A stretch of DNA of 64,000 nucleotides, from contig JADLSH010000316.1 of the NCBI GenBank assembly GCA_016169945.1, positions 124,001-188,000 on the forward strand, in the 5' to 3' direction. A program made the position numbers and the translations under genes. Of this stretch, positions 1-12,467 are shown piece by piece; position 1 is the stretch's first letter, and each line of letters begins with the position of its first letter. The notes below the pieces were generated by a model. It had not been told where the DNA came from, made no database searches, and saw nothing but the letters and a program-made list of their open reading frames with translations. The stretch is from Trachythela sp. YZ-2020 (taxonomy: Eukaryota; Cnidaria; Anthozoa; Malacalcyonacea; Clavulariidae).

Positions 1-1440
1 GTGACTTTTTTCTACTTTTGAAATTGATAAATATAATTATCTCCTGCATATATGAAAGCCACTTTTGTAGCGTGTCCACTGACCCGAAACAAGGGTAAAT
101 ACAATGCGTGATTGCATAGCTAAAACGTGATGCATAAAGTACCTAAGTAAAAAATCGTGAAACAAGATGCACAAATAAAACAAATATAAAAACATACCTT
201 AAAAAATACCAGATTTTCTGAGAGAAAATTCTCAATTAAATCCGTAATTTTTCACCACACATCATGAGTCATCATCGGAAAATTTCTAATGTGAATATTA
301 ATGAGACGCAATGCATTGTGGTATACTGACGATTCCTCCTCTGCGTTGAGTTTATATAAACATTTCTTGGTCAGCATGCATGAGGGGGGGAGGAGATACT
401 GTAGGGATGACCATGCAAATCCGCAGATCCGCTGAAATTTGATAAAATTACAATCCGCCAGTCCACTGACTCCACTACAATAACTCAAAACGAAAATTAT
501 TGTTGAACTGCCTATCGTTTTTCAATTTTATTTGCTCTTGATATTTTTGGGTACTTTTAGTCACTCACATGACATGTTGGCAATTAGATTTGGAAATGCA
601 CATACACGTAGATATTTAAGCAATAAAACGATACGAAATTCTTTTCTCCGGTTCTCGGTGCTACGAAACTGACAACATGCTCCATTGCAGTCAAGCAGCA
701 ATGTTTATTCAGCAATTTATATACCACTTGCCTTATTTTGTTTATGTTTAATTTTTCTGGCAGGCAAAGACTTTACTTTATATTAATTATTGCTCCAAGG
801 GAATTTCGTTGTAGTCATATGCATATATGTTAAATCACAACGTTAAATTTGCCTGCTAGCAAAATGTAAACAAGGCACGTGCCAGTGGTCTATAGACTGT
901 AGAGCATAGTATAGATGAACGCGTTGTTGATTTCGGCATGTATGCTATATAATTATAATCAAATTATAATAAACCATAGTTTATCCAGCTGGCACATGTT
1001 TGTTAATAAGTGCATTTACGAAATATTAAAATACAAGCTTTGTGGGCAAAAATTATATCATTTTTGCACGCTATAGAATATATGATGTATCATGCAAGTT
1101 TTATTTTTAATATATCAATAAACGCAGATTTTTAAGAATAAAAAGTGTTTTTAGCACTTAATAGTTTGAAATTCAAAGCCAAATTTGTGGTGATTCTGTT
1201 AGTGTACGCTGTAAACGAACAATTTCAACCAAATGCTGTACAATTCAAAGCAAACAACAAACTCGCGCAACGACCAATTACAGTATGCCAATATAAAATC
1301 CACTAGTGAATTGTCATATCGACTATCGCTTCTCGATAGTGAAACTTCGCAATAACTCGATTGTTGCTGGATTTGGTTCAAATTAAAAGCTATACCAAAA
1401 GCAAGAGCTTGATTACGATAACAATTTGATATATACTTAT
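1..1440. other. AT-rich non-coding sequence
   Basis: I see no convincing gene here. The open frames are short, of low complexity and lack recognisable motifs. Frequent ATATAT tracts and no CpG-rich block suggest intergenic or intronic sequence. Confidence 0.5.
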
Positions 1441-1448
1441 ACACTGAA

Positions 1449-1631
1449 GAAGACTTTAAAGTCTTCATAAAAACCCATTAAATAACTTTGGTAAAAATGA
1501 CGTAAGCATTCATAAAAATGACGTAATTTTGCATTTTGTGGACGTCTACGATCCGAGATCCGAGGTCCATGATCGGAGAAAACACGGAGCCAGCCCAATT
1601 TATGAGTCGCTGGGCTTCCGCCCCAGCGACT
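1449..1631. promoter_or_regulatory. CRE-like pair and two short palindromes
   Basis: A perfect 18-bp palindrome (GAAGACTTTAAAGTCTTC) occupies 1449-1466. Two copies of TGACGTAA, a half-CRE/ATF-type site in the same AAAAA-TGACGTAA context, lie at 1498-1505 and 1519-1526. A hairpin with 10-bp arms (AGTCGCTGGG / CCCAGCGACT) spans 1605-1631. The sites are real strings. That they act as a promoter is only inference, because no gene follows. Confidence 0.25.
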
Positions 1632-1639
1632 AAATATAT

Positions 1640-4460
1640 ATTTTTACAACATTTGAATTGCTTCCGAACGAAAATATCTCCTTTTGGTTTTGTCGAGTTC
1701 AAGAAAAGTCTTCATAGGATAAATATATATAAACCACAGAGGGTAATTTCGTTAGTTGCAGAACAATCTCATTCCAAACATATTGTTTATACAAGTTGAA
1801 TGTAGTGCATATCTTTTGCAAGAATGTATGCATACATATACATTATTCAGCTCACTCCCCGTTGGGGCTTTTCAGTGACCGTTTCTCGCTTATCTATATT
1901 ATGTACGTAGCATAGTACACTATTGCCGATTACTGTGAGAATCCAACTCCTTCATTGCAACAATTACTTCACCATTTGTATGCATATACTGCATGCACCT
2001 ACTTGTGCGTAGCTATATTATTTTAGCAATTGCAAATCAAGCTTTCCTAGATTGCCATGGCCAAAAATATGCATAAGTTTAAATACCTGTTCAGATATTG
2101 AATTCCGCCAGTTCAACGTCTATAATATTATTCCACAGTTTCCGCCAGAGAAACGTATATTGTTATTCTACAGTTAAAGGTCAGTTACACTGTATGCCGG
2201 ATTTGTATGTTAAATTTTAGTTATATTGTTATACAGTATACCTCCCAAAGTTTTGCTTTTTTTGGAATGTATTTCTACAGAAAGTTCAAAACAAAATGAT
2301 TAAATGCTGAGTTAACTTACTTACTGAACACAAAACATTGTAAAAGTATTTCGGTATATATTATGTTGAAATAAAACAGGTATTTCAGACCTATTTATAT
2401 TCTGTAGCTGTAGAATAATTTTAGTCAAGCCTGTTTCAAAAGTCGATTGACGATTGTAATTTTTATTCTGAAATGGCCAATGTTATATATGATGTAAGTT
2501 TTGGCACAGTGACTTTGGCCTCATGCTTCGTATATCCTGTCAACCATGGTCATGGAGATTTTCTTTATTATCTTCATGTAAAAGCCTAACAGTTGTCTCC
2601 CAAATTGAGAATTCCGTACTGTGCCTTTCCCGCAGCTTTCTTTTGACACCGTCCCTGGTTTTTTACGATTATATGTTGATCAAAAGTTCTGTTTAACTTC
2701 AGTACGAGGGCACATATACGTTATTCGTTACTCTGTTTAAAAAAAAAACAATGCAAAAATACAGATACGCTAGCACTATAAGACAGGTCCTTCTATTAAT
2801 GCTAACAGCCAAACCTCGAACTTTCGGCGAATAGCAGCATTTTCCGCATACTTTTCGTGTGTCGCAATTGTTAGGCAATTGAAAAATCAAAGCGGGAATA
2901 TATATGCGTAGATTGTACATTCTAAGTGTGCTAAATATTAATGAGGCGAAATACTGACCTATTTCAAAATATAGTCGGCAAAGTTTTATTGGTTGAAATA
3001 TGAGGCAAAGAAAAGGTGAAATCTCCAAAACCAATATTATGTTACTCAAGTATATATATTATTTAAGAACACTTTCAAGTTACAGTTTGAGCCCTTTTTT
3101 GTTATAAAAAAGCAAAACAAAAAGTGCTGCACGCGATGCCATGCAATGAATGCTCAGCTATGGAATTGAAACGTTTTTGTTCCGAATTGTTCAGTCTATT
3201 TGCAAACTGCTGTAATAAGATCCTGGATAGCGTTGTTTAAGAAGCGTAAAATTGCAGTTTGTAAAAAAGGCGCAATAATATAGTCGGTCAGCACGAGTGC
3301 GATGAGTAATTGTAATTCGTTCCTTAGCGTCCTAGGTCAAAAGCAAAGCGAAATTTACTCGCCCTTGTAAGGTCTCATTTCTAGTTAATGCGCGAATTCT
3401 ATCGCCTACGCTGGCTACGCAGACAAGATTCCTACCGTTACTCTCGCCACCGCGGCTTCGCCCAATACCGTGGCTGGAGAAAAACCATTTAGTTCATATA
3501 TAAGTTGTGCAGGTGTCTTTATATTTGTTTCCGTACGTAGTCTACGGTACAACCTAGAGCTTAAGATTTTGATTTCCTATTTCGTATTACTGGTTTCAGT
3601 AATTTCTCTTTTCTGAGTACTGTTACTACCCAAGTCTTCTGAAGTCATGTCCTCCTATAGTATATATACACGAGTTTCGTCACTTAGTTGAACCATGCAT
3701 AATTATATATATACATGGTTATATCTCTGAGTCGCTTCATTTTATACTTACTTACTGGTATATAGGAAGAAAAATCAGCATATTGACTTACCTTTCAAAT
3801 GATAGAAATATTTAATGTATTATAACAGTATAGTTCTCTGTAAGTTGTACTTTCCGCCTAATTTACCAACTCGTTTATTTCTAAATACTCGCGCACAGTT
3901 TTACATGTAGAGACTGCTACCGGGGTATTTTATACAAATTTCCATGCATTTCAATTATAATAATGTCATACTGTCATATTTGTTGTGGATTTCGTTAAAT
4001 TAATGTAGAGTAGCAACAGCCAATAACTTATGACAATTTAGATTGACATTAGCTACCTTTCAGTTCGGCCTCTCTGTCAGACAATCTGTCTATAGGCCAA
4101 TTTATTTTTCGAAAATTAAATTGTGCATGTGATAATATAAGCTTAGAATCGAAGTTCCCCCCACGCCTACTACTAGGTCGGCTCTGGTCCAATTGCTGGA
4201 ACTTATCAAAGTGAAAATTCGTTATTCGACCTTTAAAATTCGGGTAAATGGAGAGGAAACTGGACATTTCATGTAAAGGTCCCCATATATAAATGCAGAA
4301 AAACAACTGTACTATAATTTAGTGTATATATTCAGCCTTGCATGCTTTTATATCATAAAATGATGCGCCATTGCAGCATTATTGCATTTTGCATGTGAAT
4401 TTGAATTTATTAAGTCGGTAAAGATCAAATCTACTATAATTAAATATTAATATTTAAATA
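1640..4460. other. Non-coding, no feature recognised
   Basis: The longest open frame (2699-3049, minus) reads as hydrophobic low-complexity peptide without family resemblance. A short GC-richer patch at 3390-3480 stands out in composition but carries no motif I recognise. Confidence 0.4.
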
Positions 4461-4467
4461 CTGATGA

Positions 4468-4566
4468 TTGAAACGTCGGTCATATCCTCATATTTCGCGC
4501 GCGCAAAATAGGGTTAGGGAAATATATTCGAGCGCGAAACACGAGGATGTTATCCGAACGTCGAAG
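4468..4566. repeat. Short foldback element with GCGCGC arms
   Basis: Imperfect inverted arms of about 35 bp (left 4470-4504, right about 4529-4565) pair TCCTCATATTTCGCGC with GCGCGAAACACGAGGA, around a loop containing GGGTTAGGG. The CpG-rich stem contrasts with its AT-rich surroundings. It could be a small MITE or a structured RNA. No TSD was recognised. Confidence 0.4.
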
Positions 4567-4569
4567 TGT

Positions 4570-6950
4570 CGAACTTTTCATTTGCTAAACCTAATGCAAA
4601 TGAGCTCACACAATGAGTTTCGGAACTATAGGCCTTAATGAAAATTAATAGTATATGTAAAGAATGTCCAGACTTTACTAATTCGTATAATCTAGTCTAA
4701 TAAAAACAATCATACAATCTAATAAAACTGATTAATAACCATGCTGTGTAGACTTATTGCAAGATTAATAGCAATGCTGTGTCCCTTATTTCGAGGGGCC
4801 TTTTCCCAGCCGGCGGGAATGTAATCATATTTCGGGAGTTGAGAGACTTAAAATAGTGTCAGCATGCGCGTTTAATAAATTATTTCTTTGTATTCCTGCA
4901 TGAAGGACGAGTCCGACAAGCATGGCAAATTGGAGTATATCCCTTATTCGGGGGAATCGGGCCTTCTTCCTTCCTTAGAGTATTTTATTACCCTTCCATG
5001 CAGGTTTCATGTAAAGCGATAGTTATTATTAATTGTGGTTGTGGAAAACACGACGAATAACTGTTTGACAAAGCTTTCGATTATCAAATTATTCACGTTA
5101 TTTTCCCCAATGCAAATCAACACATATAGTCATGTTATGTATAGCTACGTACAGAAAATTAATCCAGTGATTTGTAAGAAAAAATAGTGGCATGCAAAGT
5201 AAAAAGATATTCATTATTACAATTTCTCTGCGAATATATTTTTTGCCTAACATCACTCTGAAACCGAAATTGCGTAGCAAGTTGCAGCAAAAATTGCCTC
5301 ATCACAACTGCCAGACCCCAATTTTGCAATGCACTCATGCGAAAGTAGAACATCATTTTGCCCAGAGAAAACGGATGTTACCTCATACATGGTAGCTATG
5401 TCTAACAATTTGCACCTTAGAGAAGTACTACACGCTTTTATATCTGTATTTAGTAATACGTATCGCATGCACGCTAACTTGCATTTCATTGCATATTATC
5501 GAATTGGAACTAAAGAGGCAAACCTTTCATATTCATATGTATATATGCTGGTAAACACAAGAAAAAATAAGCATTCAAACAAATCTTATAGTTTTCTGAA
5601 TTTCAATCGGCTGGGCTCGTCGCTGTACTCGAGTACTTGGGCGTGTAGCAGGCATATTCTGAAACAAAAACCTAAAAGAACGAAACATGCAACAATTTAG
5701 TTCATCCCATCAATTCTGCTTGGACACAATCGAAAACATATTTAGAATTGTCAGAATATGAAATGTAATTGTAACATATGTACACAAGGACACAACACAA
5801 CGCAGCGGAATAATCATGGCATACAACAAAGGTAGCCGCAAATTGAATATTCCATATAAATGCTGCACAATATTATTTGCCATTTGATCAGAAATTCCTG
5901 GAAAATTCCTCTGGCGTTATCCCAGCACCGATCTCTATCTTATTATCTAATTCAAGTGCAGGAAGCAATAAAATCTTTATTGGTATGCCAATAATTCATA
6001 TATATATATATATATATATATAAGTAAAATGTTTTAAATAGACTTCACGATCATGCGCAGTAATGGTCATAATTTTCAAATTTTCATCGCAAGTAAAAAC
6101 AAACGTTTTTTAGAATTTCGTCCTAAATTAGGTCTGCAGAAAACGCATCTTGTCCACAAGGCCTTACATAAGCCGATCGTGTGAAACATGACATGCAAGT
6201 GTGCGTACGAATTCGAAAATTAAGCCAGTAAACATGTTTTGCTGACAAATTGTATTTTCGCATTGATGATTTGATGATGGCAGGTGATATTAAATAATTT
6301 AGCGACTTTCAGAAGTGGAAAATATTGAAACTATATATTAAGGCGGTATATATTTCGTTAACAATAACGGTATTCGGTATTCCTTTTTAGACGCGTGCTA
6401 ACGTCTCTATAAGAGGGTATATGTCTCATATTTGCCCGTCGATCGGTCCCTATAGGAATGAAAATTTGGGTTAATGCTAGTGCAGGCCTATTTCGTGAAT
6501 TAAGGCCAAATATACTGTAAGCCCACTGCATGACTGTAGCTTGTAGTTGTCTAAGCCCATAAAAATTGTTGCGAACGAATGTAAAAGTAAAACAAAAGCT
6601 TATATATTCGATGGTTTACATTATATTCAATATGTTGCATATTGTATGAGACATACAATAAAGTGGGGAGGCCGCTATATCATAGCCGTTAAAAACGTTT
6701 GTCACTTCGTTATCTGTTATTAGTGTTAATCAATTTGAAGACACATGTTATATTATTTTATGATAGTTTAATATACAGTAGTTTACAGACTATATATAGT
6801 TTATAAAGTTTAACAGTTGATCTATATAATAGACTATAATCTTTATTTACGGAATTACGGTTTTCCAGTTCTGATAAAGTCTTACGGAAGGTCAGCGCAT
6901 GCCGCAGTAATTCTGTAGTCTTGACAAGATGTAACAAGAAAAAATATCTT
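4570..6950. other. Non-coding, with one TA microsatellite
   Basis: No supported gene. The 123-aa open frame at 5329-5700 has no recognisable domain and overlaps several other short frames. An (AT)n tract of about 23 bp lies at 5999-6021. Confidence 0.4.
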
Positions 6951-7271
6951 CAACTGTAGTTGCCGCCTCGCTTCAGCGAGGCAGCACACTATTCTTGACG
7001 TGCTAAGGTTTTTCCAGAGTTCACTTGCCCCAGTCTTTTACCCGACCTATATATTGTCGAGATTTAGATTTGCGTCGGTTTGTTTATCGTAATCCGGGGG
7101 AATAAGAAAGCGCGATGAACATTTGAAAAATGAGGGGGGAGTTCGAAAAAGATTTTGTATTGCGCGCGCATGTTTTGCTCATGTCACAGATTATCAGTCA
7201 GTATTCTGTGTCCATGTGCTCAATTACTCAAGATTTTACAACAAAATATATTCTGAAAAATTCAGGTAAGT

Positions 7272-7975
7272 ATGGCTTTAATATTTCTTTCTGGTGATAT
7301 ACATGAAGGCGATGAACATTTTAGTGTTCATTCTAGGGGCAAGCAATGCGCTTTCATGACTTTACCGGCAATTTTAACAGCACGAAATACGCCATTGATC
7401 GAGTGGTCGAAATCAACAATATATATTAATTTCTTATTGAATACAAGGAGACAAAATGTACTTAAAAGCTTTGAATGGTGGCTTAATAATCGTAGACCTA
7501 GGTGTCGAATTTTTATCTATAGATAACTTACCAAAAGTTGTTAGTGTTTCATGTTCAAACATGCTTTCTAACGAGATATGTCATATGTCGGTCTGTGATC
7601 GACACAGTTAATATATCGCCTGTGCAGGCAAAAATAACTCCACCTATGACGGTGACAAATAGTGATCTAGCTGTAGTCGTAGAGCCCGTGCCTGTGATGG
7701 TAGCACAAAATATCAATATACCTGTTGTGGTAGAGCCCATTGAGGCACAAAATATTGATCTGCCCATTGTGGTAGAAAGAAACATTGTCATCGATCTACC
7801 CATAATTTGTGGTAGAGCCTGTTGAGGCGCAAAATATAACTGATCTGCCCATTGTGGTGGAGCCCGTTGAGGCACAAAATATTGATCTGCACATTGTGGA
7901 ATAGCCAGTTTTGGCCCAAAGTAACAATGATCTGCCTGTTGAGGCAGAAAATGAAAACCAAATTTGGTTGATAAA
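7272..7975 (+). pseudogene. OTU-like protease-like gene, copy A (decayed)
   Basis: The first 40-50 residues contain HEGDEHFSVHSRGKQC, which resembles the His/Gly-Asp then Gly-x-Gln-Cys start of OTU-like or C76-like cysteine proteases. Cys26 is the would-be nucleophile. The next segment continues in another frame from ATG 7455 (MYLKAL, then FLSIDNLP). A block of 15-residue repeats follows, built on IDLPIVVEPIEAQN, with several frame breaks and stops between 7600 and 7900. It stops resembling copies B and C after QIW.INY, where copy A carries a deletion. The protease assignment rests on one motif and general layout, recalled from similar repetitive invertebrate proteins. A conserved Asp-His partner is not visible. 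Copy A alone keeps the Cys motif. Confidence 0.4.
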
Positions 7976-8449
7976 TTATGGTATATATTTACTTGAAAAA
8001 AATGGTTGTTACAAACTTACAAAATAATATGGACATATTACATCATCTGTAATGGGATGGAATCTGCGATACTATGAGAGATACTATTATGTTGGTTTGC
8101 TGTAAATTAATGTATTTTGACAATTCACTGGACAGTACAGATGAACACTGATGGAAGCTAAATGCTAAGTAAATATGAAATGAAATATCTACAGATTGCA
8201 AACAAAGACTGTTGTGACATGTTTGTTTAGCACATGGCAAGTGCAGTATCAATATCTTATGAACACAGACAACATGCAAACTATTATTGTACCACAAAGA
8301 TATTAAAAGACATTGGCTCTACACTTCCAAATTTGTTTGCAATTGCAAGATGCAATTGACAGTTTTGAAGTAAAGAATGATTTCTAATAACAGGAACAAT
8401 GATGTTGGTACCGAGAATTCCATTGACAATAGTCTGAACACTCTGATAA

Positions 8450-8620
8450 AGGTACGTTTACACGCTGCGATTTGTCGGGCCGATTTCAGGTTTTGCTGAA
8501 TGTTAATGACGAATATTTTCAGTTGATGATGTTGTCAGATGACGTATGCTACGTATTTTTCAAATATCATTAACGTGCACCTGAAATCGGCCCAACAAAT
8601 CGCAGCGTGTAAACATACCT
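8450..8620. mobile_element. 171-bp MITE with TAA target duplication
   Basis: Inverted ends AGGTACGTTTACACGCTGCG and its near-complement CGCAGCGTGTAAACATACCT enclose an internal inverted stretch (GGGCCGATTTCAGGT / ACCTGAAATCGGCCC). TAA is duplicated at 8447-8449 and 8621-8623. The element is absent from the equivalent place in copy B, which confirms insertion. TAA duplications and these ends fit a PIF/Harbinger-type non-autonomous element. Confidence 0.8.
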
Positions 8621-9315
8621 TAAATCGCTTGTGTACTTCTTATATATTATTATTTACAATAATCACAGTGTTGTAATCACACTGTTGTAATCTCATCGTT
8701 TGGACAAGAAAATAAATAAATATACATACAGTGTGCCATTAGCAATATAAATACGTTCAATATTACTAATTGGTCGAGGAATTTTGCATGCAGTTTGGGC
8801 GTCAAGGCAGCACTTTCCTTGCGATAGTAACTCCTAGTTACTGCCGAGCCTCAGCGAGGTAACACACTATTCTTGACGTGCTAAGGTTTCTCCAGAGTTC
8901 ACTTGCCCCAGTCTTTTACCCGACCTATATATTGTCGAGATCGAGATTTGGCGTCGGTTAAGATGGTGGATGGATGGATGTTTGTTGGTTTATCGTAATT
9001 CCGGGGCAAACGGTCGGCTTGAAGTCATTTTTTAAATTAGGGGGAGTGAACGAGAGATTGCAATTGTATGCGCATGCATGCATGTGTCTTTCCAGGTGCT
9101 CGATCAAGATTTTGAAAACTTTATATACAGATGCGAAATTTTTCAGAAAATCTCAGGTATTTTATGACTCTGTTTCTTTCTACTGACATACATCAACGCG
9201 ATTAACTATTTAGTGTTCAATCTAGAGTGAAGCAATTTCATGAGTTTATCGGCTATTTTAACAGCCCAAAATAACCCGCTGATCGATTGGTCAAAAACAA
9301 CATTATTATTTATCG

Positions 9316-10127
9316 AAGCCTAGCTTAGTCCGTTCCAACTTGGGCTATGCCAGTGAAGTGTGGTCTGCACTCTCTGGTAAGAATTTACGCATGGTTGAAG
9401 GGATTCAAAGACGCGCAACAAAATGTATTCTCGGATACCACAACCCTTATCAATCTTACAAAGACAGACTACTAGCATTGAAACTATTGCCCGTCCGCTA
9501 TTGGCATGAAATTAAGGACCTTGTTTTCTTCTTCAAAACCATCAATGGTTTCTACAATGTTGACATCTCTAACTTAATCCAGCCAAAAATTTTACTAAAA
9601 TCAACTAGAAACAGTTGCTCCCTCGATTATGTAGTCCCAAAATGTAAAACCTCTCAGTTTCAAAAAAGTTACTTCGTACGAACTGTTAAACTGTGGAACA
9701 GTCTACCTACGTCAACCAGTTGCCTTTCATCGGTCGCTTGTTTCAGATCTGCTCTTTACCATCATTACAAGTCTGCGCGGCTGGATTCTACATTTGACTG
9801 TGATAATATCTCAACCTGGAAATATGTCTGTCCAAAATGTCTCTTTACACGTGATCTGACCTCCTCGTCTTACAGACAATGTTGTTAACTGTCTCTTTTT
9901 TCACTTAAATGTTTTTGCACAATGTTTTTGTATTGTTTACTGTGTTTTGTTGATGTGAATCATACTATGTTAGTCTATATAACTAGTCTATATAACTAGT
10001 TATCTTCGTTAGTCTATATAACTAACAATTTTATTTTTTTTGGCAGTTTACCTTGTTGGGTATGTACCTGTTGTAAACTTGCCTCATTGTACATGTAATA
10101 TATATATTTTGTACAATGAAAGCTTGC
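9316..10127 (+). mobile_element. 5'-truncated LINE (CR1/L2-type) tail, copy B
   Basis: An open frame from 9340 to 9888 encodes the C-terminal tail of a non-LTR retrotransposon ORF2. Visible motifs are NLGYASEVWS, QRRATKCILGYH, YKDRLLALKLLPVRYWHEI and DLVFFFKTINGFY, typical of the region just after the reverse transcriptase in CR1/L2/Jockey-like elements. Three copies of TAGTCTATATAACT lie in the 3' untranslated part (9970-10025), and the element ends at GTACAATGAAAGCTT. Copy A, which lacks it, shows the uninterrupted target. The reverse transcriptase and endonuclease are missing, so it is a dead 5'-truncated insertion that interrupts the protease-like gene between its first and second parts. 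Confidence 0.8.
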
Positions 10128-10138
10128 AAGAAGACAAA

Positions 10139-10798
10139 ATGTACTTAAAAGCACTAGATTGTTCTAGACCCAGGTGTAGAATAGAATTTTTGTCTATAGA
10201 TAACTTACCAACAGTTGTCAGTGTTTCATCTGGTAAGAACATGTTTTCTTACGAGATCTGTGGATCTGTGCTATTGCCTGTACAGGCAAAAACTGCTGCA
10301 TTATCGGTGATGGCGACAAATAGTGATCTACAGGCACTAAAAGGCATTGATTTGCCCGTTGAGGCGCAGAATTACATCGACCTGCCCGTTGGGGCACAAA
10401 ATAACATTGATCTGCCCATTGTGGAACAAAATAATATTGATCTGCCCATTGTGATAGAGCCAATTGAAGCACAAAATAACATTGACCTACCCATTGTGGT
10501 AGAGCCTGTTGAGGCAAAATATAACAATCTACCCATTGTGGTAGAGCCCATTGAGGCACAAAATAATATTGATCTGCCCTTTGTACGTGGTAGAACCTGT
10601 TGAGGCAGAAAATGAAAACCAAATTTGGTTTATAAATTATCAAAAAGAGCTTCAAGGTCTTGTTATAACTGATCGAGAAATTGAGACTCACTACTATGAT
10701 ATTCATACAGCACTTTTGAATACTTTTTTGAATGGTAGTCACGCTATTTTAATATTAGAAGGTTATATGATGGCCTTAATCAAGCAAATGTATCTATA
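10139..10798 (+). pseudogene. 15-residue-repeat protein, copy B
   Basis: ATG 10139 starts MYLKALD, followed by EFLSIDNLPTVVSV. An array of 15-residue repeats (consensus NNIDLPIVVEPIEAQ, 45 bp each, some shortened) runs from about 10340 to 10600. The C-terminal domain contains ENENQIWFINYQKE, then DREIETHYYDIH and ILILEGYMMALIKQM. A small insertion near 10580 (TTTGTAC) shifts the frame between the repeats and the C-terminal domain, so copy B is broken. Its upstream protease-like part is separated from it by the LINE. The C-terminal block resembles the half of the OTU-like family that normally precedes the Asp-His motif, but that motif is absent here. Confidence 0.5.
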
Positions 10799-11830
10799 AT
10801 ATTCCTTATTAATGTTTAAGACATTTCATTTTCAAAATTAATTTTATCAATCTATTGTAATCAATTTTACTCTTTATCACTGACACAGTGTATGTATGAA
10901 AATGTGATTGTTGGCAAGATGATATGGTAAGTTTAGTTATGGTAAGTTTTCTGTATCCCCTCCCCCTTGTTTTCCTTGCACGGGTAAATTCACATACTAA
11001 ATATTTCTTTTGGGTTTTGGAATTCTTACTGAGCTTAATGTTAATCATTTAACTGGCTGGTACCATCTGAAAAGCTGGATTACACAGAAATGTATATTTA
11101 CTTGATACTTGATGGTTGTTTCAAAATAATTTGGATATATTACATCATCTCTTATATGGGGTGCAATCTGCTATACGAGGAATTATGTATTTCCAACATG
11201 TCATGTGGGTGTGGATCCTGTGTATAATAATGTGTTTCAAAGTTGCTTTGGAGAGAGACATCATTATGTTGGTTTGCTGTATAATCATGTATTTCGACAA
11301 TTCACTGGGCAGTACAGATGAACACTGATGGAACCAAATGTTGATTAAATACATGTATGAAACATCTACAGATGCGAACAAAGAGTCAAAGACTGTTCTC
11401 ACAGGCTGCACATGGCAAATGCATTATGAATATCTTATGAACACAGACAACCAGCTAATTGCACCACAAAAATATTAAAAGACACTGCCTCTATGATTTC
11501 AAATTAGTTATTCAAGATGTCATTGACAGCTGTGAAGTAAGCAATGACTTCTATTAACATTTGATGTTGGTACCAAGAGTTCCATTAACAATAGCACACT
11601 CAGATATTTTGCTTAATACTGCATGTACAGTATATATACTATTTACAATAGTATAGTGTTGTAGTCACAGTGTTGTAATCTCAACGTTTTGACAACAAAA
11701 TAAATCAATACATACAATGTATCATTAGAAATTTCAATTAGTTCAATATTTAATACTAATTATGTTCCGGAATTTTCCATGCAGTTTGTGCGTCAAGGCA
11801 GCACTTTCCTTGCGGTAGTAACTCCTAGTT

Positions 11831-12460
11831 ATATATATACTTGATATTTCGGCTTTTCTAGGATTGTCACTACTATGATGCCAAAACGTGCGTGAATATC
11901 TGTACAATATTGTACAACAACACAGGTAGAACATAAGCGAATTTTCAGTGAAGCAATTATGCTTGCAATGATTCAGTAAGAAATATGAGAAAACCAGACA
12001 TTTTATGCGATATACAGTGATTACTTAATAAATTATGTTCAGCAATCGTTTGCGCAATATCAAATATACAGGTATATAATATATATATTTGTGTATCTTA
12101 ACTCAAACCTAAAATACCCGAAATTATATCAAAAATAACGTAAAATTTCACACTTGTAATCGGTTGTATTCCGGCTTTGACTTTGCGGTAAATTAAACCC
12201 CGTTGCCGTTGGCTTTGCCACAAAGACCGAAAAGGCCGGGTTTGGTGGAAATTTGCAAACTCCATGCCTACGTAGCCGTTAAAATATCATAAAAGACTAA
12301 ATTAAGGAAGAATTCTATAATCCTCATGTTTGTTTTTAGCATTTTTAGAAAATTGTATCGGCAGGAAAATAAGCGCATTAGAGTATGTTGCAGAAATACA
12401 CGTTGAATCGACAAAATATACAAAATAGAAGCAAAAATATACATACAATGAGACACGCCA
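11831..12460. other. Non-coding spacer
   Basis: No gene or repeat was recognised. A GC-richer stretch at 12170-12245 separates the copy B segment from the minisatellite. Confidence 0.4.
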
Positions 12461-12467
12461 TTACAGA

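Larger units (their letters stand above)
6955..8825 (+). repeat. Tandem segment copy A
   Basis: Copy A is the first of two direct copies. Both begin near a hairpin around CAGCGAGG followed by CACACTATTCTTGACGTGCT, and both end with GCAGCACTTTCCTTGCG and AGTAACTCCTAGTTA. Copy A lacks the LINE found in copy B. It has also lost about 450 bp of the coding 3' part relative to copy B (B positions about 10639-11087). A MITE sits in its 3' region (8450-8620). AATAAATAAA near 8711 marks a possible polyadenylation signal that copy B also has. Confidence 0.75.
8826..11830 (+). repeat. Tandem segment copy B
   Basis: Copy B is the second direct copy, about 1.1 kb longer than A because it holds a LINE fragment and keeps the coding 3' part. 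The first part (8840-9310) still resembles the protease start of copy A, but the frame is broken and the Cys codon is replaced (KQF instead of KQC). From about 9404 to 11735 the sequence recurs inverted as copy C (58.80-60.96 kb). The shared 3' untranslated part (about 11100-11735) contains AATAAA near 11697. Confidence 0.75.

Noticed and set aside
2699..3049. 116-codon minus-strand frame
   Set aside because: Hydrophobic, AT-driven composition, with no motif, no promoter and no splice context.
5329..5700. 123-codon plus-strand frame
   Set aside because: Overlaps several other chance frames, with no domain, splice or promoter evidence.
9340..9888. Independent host gene for the 182-codon frame
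   Set aside because: The QRRATK...YKDRL...LVFFFK motifs and truncated structure show it is the tail of a LINE ORF2, and the same fragment recurs in copy C.
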